DNA of 27,467 nucleotides, from NCBI GenBank assembly GCA_004000155.1, contig RCSS01000518.1, positions 1 through 27,467 of the forward strand. The letters run 5' to 3'. Under the pieces are notes generated by a model. That model did no database searches. It was given only the letters and a program-made list of their open reading frames with translations, and was not told the origin of the DNA. Made by a program: the position numbers and the translations under genes. The stretch comes from Tubulinosema ratisbonensis. Taxonomy: Eukaryota; Microsporidia; Tubulinosematidae. Positions within the stretch are counted from its first letter, which is position 1. Each line of letters begins with the position of its first letter. Of this stretch, positions 8,429-17,761 are shown piece after piece.

Positions 8429-9343
8429 TTAATTTATTTTACAGTAAATTTCTTCGTACATTTCCTTTTGTTCTATCAAAATACTACCTTTATTTGCTAA
8501 TTCAATTAATTTACTGAAACATTTTATTCTTTCTTTTCTATCAAAACAATCAATTACATCATTAAAAATAAACTCATTTGGTAAATTAGTTATGGAAAAG
8601 AGTGATTTTTCAGAAGAATTTTCATTGGGTAAATCATCAAAATCATAAAAGACAGGGTCTACCATTGAATTTCCTCTCTCTAATTCTAAGCTTGACTCAT
8701 TTACTTCTTTTAATTGGTTGGTTAAATGATCATCAAATAATTTAAAAATTAAAGGAATTTCTCTCTCATTTTTCTCTAATTTTACTCTTTTCCTATTAAA
8801 TTTAATATCTAAATTTGTATCAATTATTTCTTTTCTTTCTTTTACCAAAGTTTCTTCTCTCAATTGTTCTAATGAATTAGAAATAATATTTGAATCAATA
8901 AAATTATCTCCTAATTCTAAAGAATAATTTAAAGAAGAAGGTTCCATTACAAAAGAAGAATCTAAATTAGTGTTAATCAATGGGTTATTAAGTAAAGTAC
9001 TGTTAATATTAGAAGAGTCAAGTAAAATATTTTTAGTGTTAGTTTTCTCCAATTCTATTTTATTAATTGGGTAAGTATGTACAACCTTTTGTCTTTTAGG
9101 TTGTGGTAAAGAAACAATATTAACGCATTCTTCATAAATAATCTTAGTTTTGTTGTAATAAACATTCATTACTCCACTCATTAATTTAGAAATAATTGGT
9201 AATCTAAAAGAGCTTTGTTTTATTGTTTTAATTAAACTTACAAGGTTTACTGTTTTAAACAATTTTTTTGTGATTTTTTTTGGAGTGTAAAAAGAGAGCC
9301 AAGCAAAGTTAATTAAAGTATTTGTGTTTTCTAAATTTACCAT
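8429..9343 (-). CDS. kleisin subunit of cohesin (Rad21/Scc1 or Rec8 type)
   Basis: 304 aa. Kleisins close the Smc1-Smc3 ring that holds sister chromatids together in the nucleus. Residues about 11-75 match the Rad21/Rec8 N-terminal domain that binds Smc3: FAWLSFYTPKKITKKLF, then LPIISKLMSGVMNVYYNKTK and IIYEECVNIVSL (family pattern: L-x-x-G-V-x-R-I-Y-x-x-K-x-x-Y-L-x-x-x-C). Residues about 250-304 fit the C-terminal winged helix that binds Smc1, ending in KGSILIEQKEMYEEIY. The linker carries two separase-consensus (S/D-x-E-x-x-R) matches, SLEQLR at 157-162 and SLELER at 218-223. Mitotic Scc1 in yeast is 566 aa, so the linker is very short. Rad21 and Rec8 cannot be separated by eye. A CCCTCCC run on the coding strand lies about 33 bases upstream of the ATG. 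Confidence 0.78.
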   Translation of the reverse strand: MVNLENTNTLINFAWLSFYTPKKITKKLFKTVNLVSLIKTIKQSSFRLPIISKLMSGVMNVYYNKTKIIYEECVNIVSLPQPKRQKVVHTYPINKIELEKTNTKNILLDSSNINSTLLNNPLINTNLDSSFVMEPSSLNYSLELGDNFIDSNIISNSLEQLREETLVKERKEIIDTNLDIKFNRKRVKLEKNEREIPLIFKLFDDHLTNQLKEVNESSLELERGNSMVDPVFYDFDDLPNENSSEKSLFSITNLPNEFIFNDVIDCFDRKERIKCFSKLIELANKGSILIEQKEMYEEIYCKIN

Positions 9344-9375
9344 TCTTTTTTTAAATTTTTTTATTTAAATAGTTT

Positions 9376-9382
9376 GGGAGGG
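9376..9382 (-). promoter_or_regulatory. C-run upstream of kleisin start (putative start signal)
   Basis: On the coding strand this reads CCCTCCC, about 33 bases before the kleisin ATG, in A/T-only surroundings. It resembles the CCC-like element near microsporidian transcription starts but is further from the ATG than in the other genes here. Confidence 0.35.
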
Positions 9383-9383
9383 A

Positions 9384-10565
9384 AAAGTGGCGGTAAAAAT
9401 AAATTTAATTTGATTAATTTAAAAATAAATTAATTATTTTTAAAAAAATAATTTATTTTAAAAATAAAAAAATGTCAAAGACTTAATTTTAAATATTTGT
9501 TTTAAATATTTAATTAATTTTTGTAACATATGTTTATTCATTAAATTAAAAATTGCTTAAGTATAAACTTTATTAAAAAATATATGTGTGTTAAGAAGTC
9601 ATTCATATTTAATGTAGTTAAATTAACAAAATTACTTTTTAAGAACATAATTGTTTTTAATTGATTGCAGTTATATAAATGAAATTAAAGTAACAATATT
9701 TATTGCTGATCCAAACTTCCATATGAGGTAATCTTTATTTATCTTAAATTATAATACTTAAGAATTAATTAATTAGATTAAAAAATTAAAAATATATAAA
9801 AAACTTATGTGACAGATAATAAGCCTGTTTCATGTAAATCTACATTTATAATTTGTGTTTTTTTATAGATTATGTTATATATTTTTAGATTTTATACATC
9901 GCCTCGAAGAGCTATTTTTTCTATAAAAGTTATTTTAAAAGATTTTGGTAACTTAGATGTCTTAGGGAGTTGATGACAGCAACTATACAAAACTGTTATT
10001 TGAAGCAAAATTATTTTTATAAATTAAATGGTTAAGACTCTCGAGAACATATAATTTATAATACTTAAGATAAATAACAAAGAGATGCAAAAGAAAAATT
10101 TGGGTTTCAAACTTAACATTTTGATTTATAATCCTGGAAACTTGAGCAATAAATTAATTTAATGGGGTTTTTATAAAGTTCGAAACTCTTATTTTTTAAA
10201 TTGTCATATAAATTAAATTATTTCGTATAAATGATAATCTTTAATATCTTTTTTAAATATTGGTTTTACAAAGTAATTTATTAAAAACTTTTATTGTAGA
10301 TTTAGATCATGAGAAGTATTACACAAAACAAATACATAACTATTTAAACCTCGACAAACAAGATAGATATAATGAATAAAATGGGGGTTATGGATTTAGA
10401 AGGAGTGTAACGTCTTTTTATTATTTGTTAAGAAAACAAATTGTATTAAACGAACAGAGGTTAAACTTTAATTATCTTCATCATACATTATATATCATTC
10501 CCATTACAGATAGCTTAGGAAAATATTTAGTATTTTATATTCCAGTATTTTTAGAGTGATTAAGG
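9384..10565. other. gene-free AT-rich stretch
   Basis: No ORF that I can support. A TATAATACTTAAGA segment occurs twice (about 9750 and 10056). A GTTCGAAACTC string near 10178 recalls a tRNA T-arm, but no matching stems are found around it. Otherwise there is nothing I can identify. Confidence 0.45.
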
Positions 10566-10700
10566 AAATATTAAGCTATACCTAAGCATGAAAAACATAT
10601 TTTACCTTATGTTTTTGTCGACTAGGTATTAATATTCTTATATAGAAGATTTAGAAAAATGATCTTCGTATGGATCACTCATCCCTAGGCAACAAAAAAA
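10566..10700 (+). repeat. dispersed repeat, copy C
   Basis: Matches copy B from AAGCTATACCTAAGCATG through TGTCGACTAGGTATTAATATTC, TTCGTATGGATC and CATCCCTAGGCAACAAAAAAATG. It is 5'-truncated relative to B. Variable 5' truncation together with a constant A-rich 3' end is the usual picture for retroposed elements. Confidence 0.7.
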
Positions 10701-11589
10701 TGAATAAGGAAATGTTGTCTGTATACAAATATTTCCAAAGTGAAATAAACTGCCGTTCTAAGGCGAAAAAGAATTTATGTCAGATAAGTTTGGAAATCTA
10801 AAAATTGTGAATGAAACTATTTAAAAATAAAACAAACATTTATACCCATTTTAAGACCTAAAATGGCTTATCATTTTGATAATTATACAAAAAAGGCTTA
10901 CTATTAAAAATTGGTTTGCTAAGTGAATTTTAAAATACGCTTCAGAGATGACACTATTGTTTTAAAAAAACATGATTCATGGGTCTATAAGAATTCTACA
11001 CTAAAACCACACATTGAAAATATGCATATTTATGATTAATTTGCTGTAGAAAACTTTTCAATTTTAGGGGAAAAATATCTAGATTCCACATTTATAAAAA
11101 TGAATTTTTTAGGCAAAATACTCTTTATAACCTCAAAATCAAGAATTGTGTGTTTAAAATTTTTTCGGGATTGTGCAAATAGAATTTAAAGAAATATTAG
11201 TAGAATTTACATTAATAAAAGCATTAAAGATATTAAAATAATTTTAAGAGCATGTAAACACACAATTTTTCTTTGATATTAATATGAAAGTACCTAATAT
11301 ATATTTTAAAGATTTTTTTGAAAAATTACATAAATTTTCATCAGAACTAATAACCTTTAGTCAAATTTGCCTTTTTTGTATTTCTAGTCCTTTTTATATA
11401 CATTTAATGCTTTTATTTTGATTTCCTTTCAAATTTATCAATTTTTTACTTTTTTAGACTAAATAATTCATTTGTGCTTTATTTATTTAACTTTTTTTTC
11501 ACATCAGAAACAGCTAATATTTTCCCACAGTTTTATACTATGCAGCACCATGTTCGTTTTTCCGTTAAATGTTTCATTAAATAACCCTT
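10701..11589. other. unassigned stretch, possible decayed coding DNA on + strand
   Basis: There are short + strand frames with near-normal amino-acid composition (for example about 10700-10790 and 11035-11180) but many stops and frame changes. I do not recognise a domain. A cysteine-containing piece near 10750 (INCRSKAKKNL) faintly recalls a FLYWCH-type finger, which is not enough to call it. Confidence 0.35.
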
Positions 11590-11990
11590 ATTATTTCTAG
11601 TCGCNAACGCTCGGTTTAATTTAGAATAGGCAATCTAGCATCTCTGTATTTACCAAGAAACTTGGCATATTTTTTCACATCTTCTGCATAATTTATACTA
11701 AAAAAAGCGTGCATAGCCCGCCTAGCATATCTTCATTCGCTCGAATTTATTTAAAGGGTTAAAAAATTTTGAGCCGTTCTCTTTGCTTTTTAAAAAGGTT
11801 TTGCTGTGTTTGTGCGTTAATTTTTTCTGCTCATTTTCAAGTATAAACAGTTTTAAACATCTCATAATTTTATTTTCTAATATATGTAAAAATTTTCAGT
11901 TTAGACAATGTTGGAACAGACTTTTACCTGCACAATGTTGTTTCATCCCGTAATCAAAATTTGTAAGATAACGTATGCATAGTAGTCAAT
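11590..11990 (-). pseudogene. possible MULE-type transposase fragment
   Basis: Reading the minus strand across frames gives, in order, a piece with KENGSKFFNPLNKFERMKIC, then a segment with SINYAEDVKKYAKFLGKYRD, then ARLPIL. This order resembles the C-terminal part of some MULE transposases, where an F-x-x-x-M-x-x-L segment precedes T-S/N-N-x-A-E-S-x-N and then a R-D/E-x-x-L-P-I/L-x stretch. The key N-N-x-E is imperfect and the frame is broken, so this is a weak call. It abuts repeat copy D. Confidence 0.28.
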
Positions 11991-12166
11991 AAAGTGCACG
12001 GGGTAGGTTTATTCGGGAGAAAAGCTCGCAATATCTTGAGATATACCTTATTATGTAAAAACATATTATATCGTTTGCTTCTTTGACCAGGTATAAATAC
12101 TTTATATAGAATATATAGCATAGGTTTCTGTATGAGGTTTTCTTCTTAGGCAATTAAAAAACATAA
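11984..12166 (+). repeat. dispersed repeat, copy D
   Basis: Matches copy B from AGTCAATAAAGTGCA through GGTTTATTCGGG, AAAGCTCGCAATATC, GATATACCTTA, GACCAGGTATAAATA, CTGTATGA and CTTAGGCAATTAAAAAACAT. It is the most diverged of the three fuller copies, but has the same order, orientation and A-rich end. Confidence 0.65.
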
Positions 12167-13309
12167 GAATTTTATATGTAGATAATATAAAATTTTTAAA
12201 AGTTTGCAGAAGGGGTGTCTACGAAAATAAAAAAAATATATAAATTATTATGTTAAATGAATTTTGCTGTGCGTAGTTTTAAAGATCATAATCCCAAAAA
12301 ATATTTTAAAAGTTTTATATTCTATATATAAATATGAAACAAATCTTTAAACCAGAAATTACCTTTCGTAATTTTAAATATGTATATTTTATTTAATTTC
12401 ATCATTTTTGAAAGTGATCCTTTTCTCAATGAAATATTTAATATAATTAGTTTTAAATAATTTGATTGTTTATTGTTAATTTAATTAGTTTCTTTACTCT
12501 GAATTCCTTTTTGTAACTAAAAATAAAAGACTTCAATTCGAATTAAATAAATATTGTTTTTCTATTTGAAAAAAAACCAAAATTTAATATGTTGTTTTTT
12601 ATATTTCAGAACAAATAAGCATAAGAGAAAATTTCATCTAATCAAAGAAATTAAAATATAATCAGTTATTTTTAACATGAGGTTTTATCGTTTTTTTCTA
12701 TTTTGAATAAAAATTTAAAACTTAATCTTATAAAAATTTTTATTTTAAAAAAATTAATTCTAATTAAAAAATAACTCCATTAAAATGATTTGACATTATT
12801 TTAAACCATTTTTGTGCTTGTATTTAAAAATAGAACAATTTTTAAATAATCTTTTTTTTTGTTTATAATTGTCCCAAGAAGATGGGACTTGTGATGTTCT
12901 TATCATTTATTAAAAATTTTTTACTCACCAATCTTTCCTTGTTTGTTATTTCCTCTTCTTTTATTTTTACTTTTCTTTCTTGGGGTAAATAAATTATTTA
13001 TTTTATTTTTCTTTCTTTTGTTATTTTTAAATTTATTAAAATATGTCGAAAATCCATGTCAATAATTTTTATTCGGAATATTATTTAAAAAATTTTTTTA
13101 ATAAATTGTAAAACAAACCTTATATAGTAATTTTTCTATTTTCAGAAAAAAATTTTATAGCAAATATTTTTTTAAAAATTTTTCTCCTTGAAAAAACCGA
13201 AACAAATAAAACTTTTTGCGGAAGAAATCTATTTAATGAAAATCTAAAAAATTTATTACTTAAACAGGAAAAAAATGCATTTAAAAAAATGTTCTATTTT
13301 CAGTAAAAC
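12167..13309. other. gene-free AT-rich stretch
   Basis: About 1.1 kb of A/T-rich DNA, with no ORF that can be supported. One short perfect hairpin, GTCCCA-6-TGGGAC, sits at 12871-12888; too small to interpret. Confidence 0.5.
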
Positions 13310-13317
13310 TATATAAA
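13310..13317 (+). promoter_or_regulatory. TATA-like box before the serine-run secreted protein
   Basis: TATATAAA lies only 19 bases before the first possible ATG. Transcription would start 20-30 bases downstream, so translation may begin at Met2 or Met5 of the called frame rather than Met1. Confidence 0.4.
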
Positions 13318-13335
13318 CAACTGAATTTTTAATTT

Positions 13336-14370
13336 ATGATGGATGGAATGATAGTCCTACTTCTAAATATTCACTTGATCCTTAGTCGAGATACAGGTAT
13401 TCCTAGATGTTTTAGAAATAATCTATGCAGTTCATCATCTTCGGATTCCGAAATTCTTTGTATTTCTAGTTCTTCATCGAATGAAATAGGCTTAGAGGTG
13501 AGCTCTTCAAGTTCTTCCTCAAGTAGTGAGATAGGAAATTGTGATTTAAGAGCGGTTGTTAAATCAATCTTATTTATTGAAAATGCTTCTTTACAGGATT
13601 TGATTTCTGAAGTGAAAGGGTTATTTTTAACCTTAAAAGCAGAATCTAAAAAATTGTTAAGTGCCATCAATGAAGAAATTTTATCTGGAAGTTTAAATTG
13701 CTTAGACACATTAGAAAATTCTACCATTGGTTCAGTAATTGATTCTTTTAATGGTCTCATTCCTCTGATAAAAGAAATTGTAAATAACGGGCTTCTTACT
13801 TTTGAAACATCAAATCTTGATTTTATTGCAGGAACAAGGATAGAAATGAATAATTATATCGTATTTTTACAAGCAATTGTTTTACCCGCAGATTTACAAA
13901 CCTTAGTTAGAAACAATTTGATCGGTCCTTATGCAGTTCTAAATAGTTTACTCGATAGTGTTGTATCAAATAGTAATCAATTGATTAGTCAAACCAGTAT
14001 TTCTATCATGGATAAAATTTCGGCAGTTATTTTGGGAGAAAAGGAACAATTAATTATTAGATTGAGCAGGTTTTTCAATGACGCTGTTGATTGCATAACG
14101 AATTCTATAAACATCCCATTATCTAAAGCTAGTACCTCATTTGAAGAATCATTAAAGAAACAAGGAGAAGCGGTCGTTAACAGAATTACTAAACTAATTG
14201 GCTGTACTGAACAGCAAATACTTTTTATCCTTTATAATTGCTTTCCTACTCTGGCAAATAAAACAATAGTCCCTCAAATATTACCGAGACAAAGTTGTTT
14301 ATCTCCTAATCCTTGCAACTTTTCAAATAGTGCAACAACAAATGAAATAGGAGTAAACTTAAGATTCTAA
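13336..14370 (+). CDS. secreted protein with serine runs, family not recognised
   Basis: 344 aa. The hydrophobic N-terminus (about residues 5-16, MIVLLLNIHLIL) looks like a signal peptide; a start at Met5 would give a tidier one. Residues 31-66 hold three poly-serine blocks: five, five and nine serines, each followed by an acidic residue and Ile (SSDSEI, SSNEIG, SSEIGN), with cysteines at 25, 31, 42 and 69. The remainder, about 70-310, is predicted mostly helical with regular hydrophobic spacing and no known domain. The last 35 residues have two more cysteines and repeat the TNEIG element. Serine runs suit O-glycosylation, so a spore wall, polar tube or host-directed role is possible, but this is inference. 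Base composition is clearly less AT-rich than the flanks, supporting a real gene. Confidence 0.65.
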   Translation: MMDGMIVLLLNIHLILSRDTGIPRCFRNNLCSSSSSDSEILCISSSSSNEIGLEVSSSSSSSSSEIGNCDLRAVVKSILFIENASLQDLISEVKGLFLTLKAESKKLLSAINEEILSGSLNCLDTLENSTIGSVIDSFNGLIPLIKEIVNNGLLTFETSNLDFIAGTRIEMNNYIVFLQAIVLPADLQTLVRNNLIGPYAVLNSLLDSVVSNSNQLISQTSISIMDKISAVILGEKEQLIIRLSRFFNDAVDCITNSINIPLSKASTSFEESLKKQGEAVVNRITKLIGCTEQQILFILYNCFPTLANKTIVPQILPRQSCLSPNPCNFSNSATTNEIGVNLRF

Positions 14371-15037
14371 GGATGATCAAATTAATAAAAAGTAAGCAAA
14401 AAAATTTTTACCCCACAATTAAAAATATAATATTCTTCTTTTAAAACACAAAATTATAGAATTTTTTCGATATTTCAATATATCTTAAACAATTTTTTCA
14501 AATGTTATTATAAAATGTTTTTAGATATTTTTATATTTCTTTACAATCAAAATGATTTTTAAAGTTTAAAAAACTATAGAGAAAAGTTACTTTTTTGTTT
14601 TTATTGTATCATTTAGAAAAAAAAGACATTGTTATTTTATTTAGTTTCAAGTTTAATTGTTAAATAATCTGAAATATTTGAAAGATGTATTCACTTAAAT
14701 TTGCTAACATAATAAGATTAAGTTTATATTCAAAAATTTTTTAAATTCACTTTGTTCATACTTTGCTTTAAAATCTCTTATAACAAAAACATTCTTTAAA
14801 TTTTTACCCAGACCAAAAGCAAAAATTATTTATCAAAATAAACCTTTGCTTTTACGATTTCTAAGACCAAATTTCAATAATGAAAAGCGGTAATTAACGA
14901 AAGTATTACTTCTTAGAATATCCTGAGAGCAGAAAACCGTTTTTCGAATGTAAAAATTATGTTTAAAAATTTTTTAATTTTTTTAAAAGGAGAGGTAATT
15001 TCTCCTTTTTTATTCAAATTTAACGATTAAATTGGTT
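14371..15037. other. intergenic stretch before the ceramide synthase gene
   Basis: 667 bases without a gene. Bases 14985-15009 form a hairpin with 9-nt arms (AAAAGGAGA / TCTCCTTTT, 7-nt loop) followed by T residues, 36 bases before the next start. It resembles a terminator in shape, but such terminators are not expected for pol II genes. The rest is A/T-rich. Confidence 0.45.
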
Positions 15038-15041
15038 CCCC
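15038..15041 (+). promoter_or_regulatory. CCCC start-signal motif of the ceramide synthase gene
   Basis: CCCC ends three bases before the ATG, in the context GGTTCCCCAAAATG. Placement right at the start codon is as described for microsporidian CCC-like elements and implies a near-leaderless mRNA. It supports the called start. Confidence 0.5.
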
Positions 15042-15044
15042 AAA

Positions 15045-15902
15045 ATGCTAAGTGAGGTTATGAAAAAAAGATTAATGAATTTTGAAAAAGATTTATCTTT
15101 ATTCACTTATGAAAATGTTTTTGCGATTACCTTCTTATCAATTATTTATGTGTTATATAGAAAATATTTATATAAATTCTTAGAAAAAATACTAGAAAAA
15201 GAATTATCCAATAACAATCCTATATTTAGAAGAGTGGATCCTAGAATTTATAAATTAAAAGTGCTTCCTTGTATTAGAAGAATTTTGAGCGGCATTTTTC
15301 TTACAACATTTGCCTTTCTTTATTTAAGAAAAGAAAACTGGATATTTTCTTTTGATGATTATTGCCTTGCTTACGACAGCTTGCCTCTAAATATAAGGTT
15401 GCAGTATTATTTTGAATTCACACATTATTTTGTTTCTGTGTACTTTTTATACACGGATCCAAGATCCAGAGACTATTTACAGATGATATTTCATCACATT
15501 CTATCACTGGTACTCATAATATATTCATTTAAAAAGAATTTTACCAGGTATGGGGTAATTGTAATGTTTCTTCATGAGATATGTGACCCTTTTTTAGAGA
15601 TAGGAAAAGTTCTTTCTTATTTTAATTTCGAAAAATCAAAAACCTTTTTCTTTCTTGCTTTTGTAATTGCATTTTTTACTTTTAGATTTGTTCTGTTTCC
15701 TTATTCAGTTTTAATACCGATTTGTAAAGCTGTTTATAGATTTAGCTTGTCAGGAACTGTGTTTTACATGACGATATTTTTAATTATTTTGTATGTTTTA
15801 AATTTTATNTGGATGATGTATATCTTNCAGATGTGTCTATTTTATGTAGAAAATGGGTATGTAGGAGAGGACGCACGATCATTTATTTCTGCTGATAGCT
15901 AA
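15045..15902 (+). CDS. ceramide synthase (Lag1/TLC-domain protein)
   Basis: 285 aa. It joins a sphingoid base to a fatty acyl-CoA to make (dihydro)ceramide in the ER membrane. The Lag1 motif is well kept: RDYLQMIFHHILSL at 142-155 with the catalytic His pair H150-H151, then FKKNFTRYGVIVMFLHEICD at 162-181 and PFLEIGKVLSYF to 193. About six to seven membrane spans are visible, at about 22-40, 78-95, 122-137, 148-161, 168-186, 200-222 and 232-255. The N-terminal Homeobox-like region of animal enzymes is absent, as in fungi, and the length is well below yeast Lag1 (411 aa). Ns at about residues 255 and 261 leave two residues unknown. The CCCC motif at the ATG supports the start; in-frame Met6 is an alternative. 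Confidence 0.85.
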   Translation: MLSEVMKKRLMNFEKDLSLFTYENVFAITFLSIIYVLYRKYLYKFLEKILEKELSNNNPIFRRVDPRIYKLKVLPCIRRILSGIFLTTFAFLYLRKENWIFSFDDYCLAYDSLPLNIRLQYYFEFTHYFVSVYFLYTDPRSRDYLQMIFHHILSLVLIIYSFKKNFTRYGVIVMFLHEICDPFLEIGKVLSYFNFEKSKTFFFLAFVIAFFTFRFVLFPYSVLIPICKAVYRFSLSGTVFYMTIFLIILYVLNFXWMMYIXQMCLFYVENGYVGEDARSFISADS

Positions 15903-16614
15903 ATGAGTGTATCAGTCGGTAATTTCTTTAAATAATGCTTAGTTTCCCGTTTTTAAAAAGTTTTAATAAATCAAATAAATTTACTTTACCATTTCAAAAA
16001 ATTTTTAAATGGCAAATGAGCACAATTTACCAAAATTTGTCACATTAAAAATTTTAATAGGTGTAAGAGAAACTTAAAGGTAAAAATTTTTGTTATTTTT
16101 CAAAAAAGCAAGATGCTATTATCCAAAAATGCTTAACCAGATCATTGTATGATAAATTGCTTTTTTAAAATTAAATATAAATTCGCAAAATTTAAAAATA
16201 CAGAAGAAGCAAATTAACCAAAATTTTATTAAAAAATTTTATTTTTGACAACAACCATGTGTTTCGCATACACTTATAAGTTTACAAACATTTTTTAAAT
16301 GTAAAATTTACAAAAATGAAATCTTTTAAGAATTACTATTTTGAATTAAATTAATCAGTTTCCAAAAATTTTAAAAATATATTAATTATTGACATTTATA
16401 TAAAAGCAATAAAATTCTATTGCTAATTGTAAAAAATTTAATAAAATAAATGATCTGTGTTCAATAAAAAGACATTAATTTAATAAATAGAATTATTCTA
16501 ACGGATCACACTTCTTAGAATGTAATTAGTCATTCTTTTATTCTATTTTGCTGAATAAGTTAGATTTATTTTCATAAATAAAATATTCTATTTTCGAATA
16601 TAACTTTTTAAATC
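15903..16614. other. gene-free AT-rich stretch
   Basis: About 700 bases with AATTTACMAAAATT-like words recurring at about 15970-16320. No ORF or RNA gene identified. Confidence 0.5.
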
Positions 16615-16659
16615 TATATAAGAAAACATAAAAATGATTTATTAAAAGAAAAATACCCC
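16615..16659 (+). promoter_or_regulatory. TATA-like box and CCCC start motif of the ARID gene
   Basis: TATATAAG is at 16615-16622 and CCCC at 16656-16659, with the ATG at 16667. The 34-41 base gap from TATA-like box to C-run is in the range where transcription would begin at or near the C-run, giving a leader under 12 bases. Confidence 0.45.
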
Positions 16660-16666
16660 TTAATTT

Positions 16667-17761
16667 ATGAGGCAAACATATTCACCATATCCTAAACACA
16701 TTTTACCAAATCAATATTATTTTTATAGGTCCGCGGAGACATTAGAAATCATACCATGCAAAGCCATTGCTCAGATTAGTGTTTCTCGGTTTAAAATGAT
16801 GACAACAAGAAGGGAAATATTTTATGCAAAAAAAGAAGAAATACTTGAATTTCAACCTGGGTCAAGATTGTTCAAACATCTAATGAAACAAAGCAAATTT
16901 AGAAATTGTAGAGACATCATGGCCACCGTTAAGGCGATGCGCATGGATCCCAATAAAGTAATGGTCATGGATGCTTTTTCTGTTTACGATAACGACAAGG
17001 AAATTAATGATGATGAGTTTATTAAAGCATATCTGAAATTTTACAAGAATGATAAATACTACTCAGAATATTTAGATATAGCTTATAAAAATGTACCGGG
17101 GACTGCTTCACTAAAGGTATCAGAGTTTTATAGAATAGTTTGTAGGCACGGAGGAATGAATAATGTAATTAATTTACAGTTATGGAAAAAACTTTTTTAT
17201 GATCAAATGCCTAAAACAAATGTTTCTTTTGCATTGAGAAATTTTTATAAAAAATATTTGTACCAATTTGAATTATACAGAAGAGAATTTGAGGATAACG
17301 AATTTGAATTTAATTATATTTTTAAAAAAGGGGAGCATGTTATATTTAAAGGGAGCGGTGCCAAATTTTGTGGTAAAGTGCTTGCAAGAAGAAACAGGGG
17401 ATTAAATATCTATTACATTAACATTTGTAATCTTAAGAATAACTGTAGTGAATGGTTCGCGGAAGATATTATTTCTACAGCTGGAAATGTTTGCATCAAT
17501 AATCAATTAACTTTCACCAAATACATGCGAATTTATTATTTTTTGCCTGATCCAATAACCCAAGAAAAAAATGCGCACAACTTGGCATTAATTCGCAATG
17601 AGAAAGATAAACTACAAAAGATATCGGATTCGAGTGAAGAGAAAAAAGACGCGATTTATAATATTTACGTTCTAGCTGATTTATCTACCCAACTCCTTGA
17701 AAACATAAGAAAGAAGATAAAACATTCTGATAGCCAAGATAAAGAGAATATTAATAATTAA
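16667..17761 (+). CDS. ARID-domain chromatin protein with chromo-barrel/Tudor-knot-like domain
   Basis: 364 aa. The ARID DNA-binding domain spans about 112-206. It has the NDDEFIKAYLKFYKN start, the core VSEFYRIVCRHGGMNNVINL at 151-170 with LWKKL following, and the end FALRNFYKKYLYQFELY at 188-204; these match the family's L-Y-x-x-V-x-x-x-G-G and L-x-x-x-Y-x-x-Y-L-x-x-Y/F-E patterns. Residues about 219-272 look like a chromo barrel: KKGEHVIFKGS at the start, then LNIYYINICNLKNNCSEWFA and EDI, as in ARID4/MSL3-type domains (Y-x-V-H-Y-x-G-x-x-x-x-x-x-D-E-W-V). That order recalls ARID4-type subunits of Sin3 histone-deacetylase complexes. The N-terminal 110 residues are unassigned. The C-terminus is charged and possibly coiled. 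Function in nuclear chromatin regulation is inferred from domains only. Confidence 0.75.
   Translation: MRQTYSPYPKHILPNQYYFYRSAETLEIIPCKAIAQISVSRFKMMTTRREIFYAKKEEILEFQPGSRLFKHLMKQSKFRNCRDIMATVKAMRMDPNKVMVMDAFSVYDNDKEINDDEFIKAYLKFYKNDKYYSEYLDIAYKNVPGTASLKVSEFYRIVCRHGGMNNVINLQLWKKLFYDQMPKTNVSFALRNFYKKYLYQFELYRREFEDNEFEFNYIFKKGEHVIFKGSGAKFCGKVLARRNRGLNIYYINICNLKNNCSEWFAEDIISTAGNVCINNQLTFTKYMRIYYFLPDPITQEKNAHNLALIRNEKDKLQKISDSSEEKKDAIYNIYVLADLSTQLLENIRKKIKHSDSQDKENINN

Noticed and set aside
10170..10190. GTTCGAAACTC string resembling a tRNA T-arm
   Set aside because: No paired acceptor, D-arm or anticodon stem could be found in the 75 bases upstream.
13371..13760. 129-aa minus-strand frame
   Set aside because: Antisense to the serine-run protein; its Glu-rich runs are merely the complement of the serine codons.
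14985..15009. Hairpin followed by T residues, like a bacterial terminator
   Set aside because: The window is eukaryotic, the stem is only 9 bp and T-runs are everywhere.
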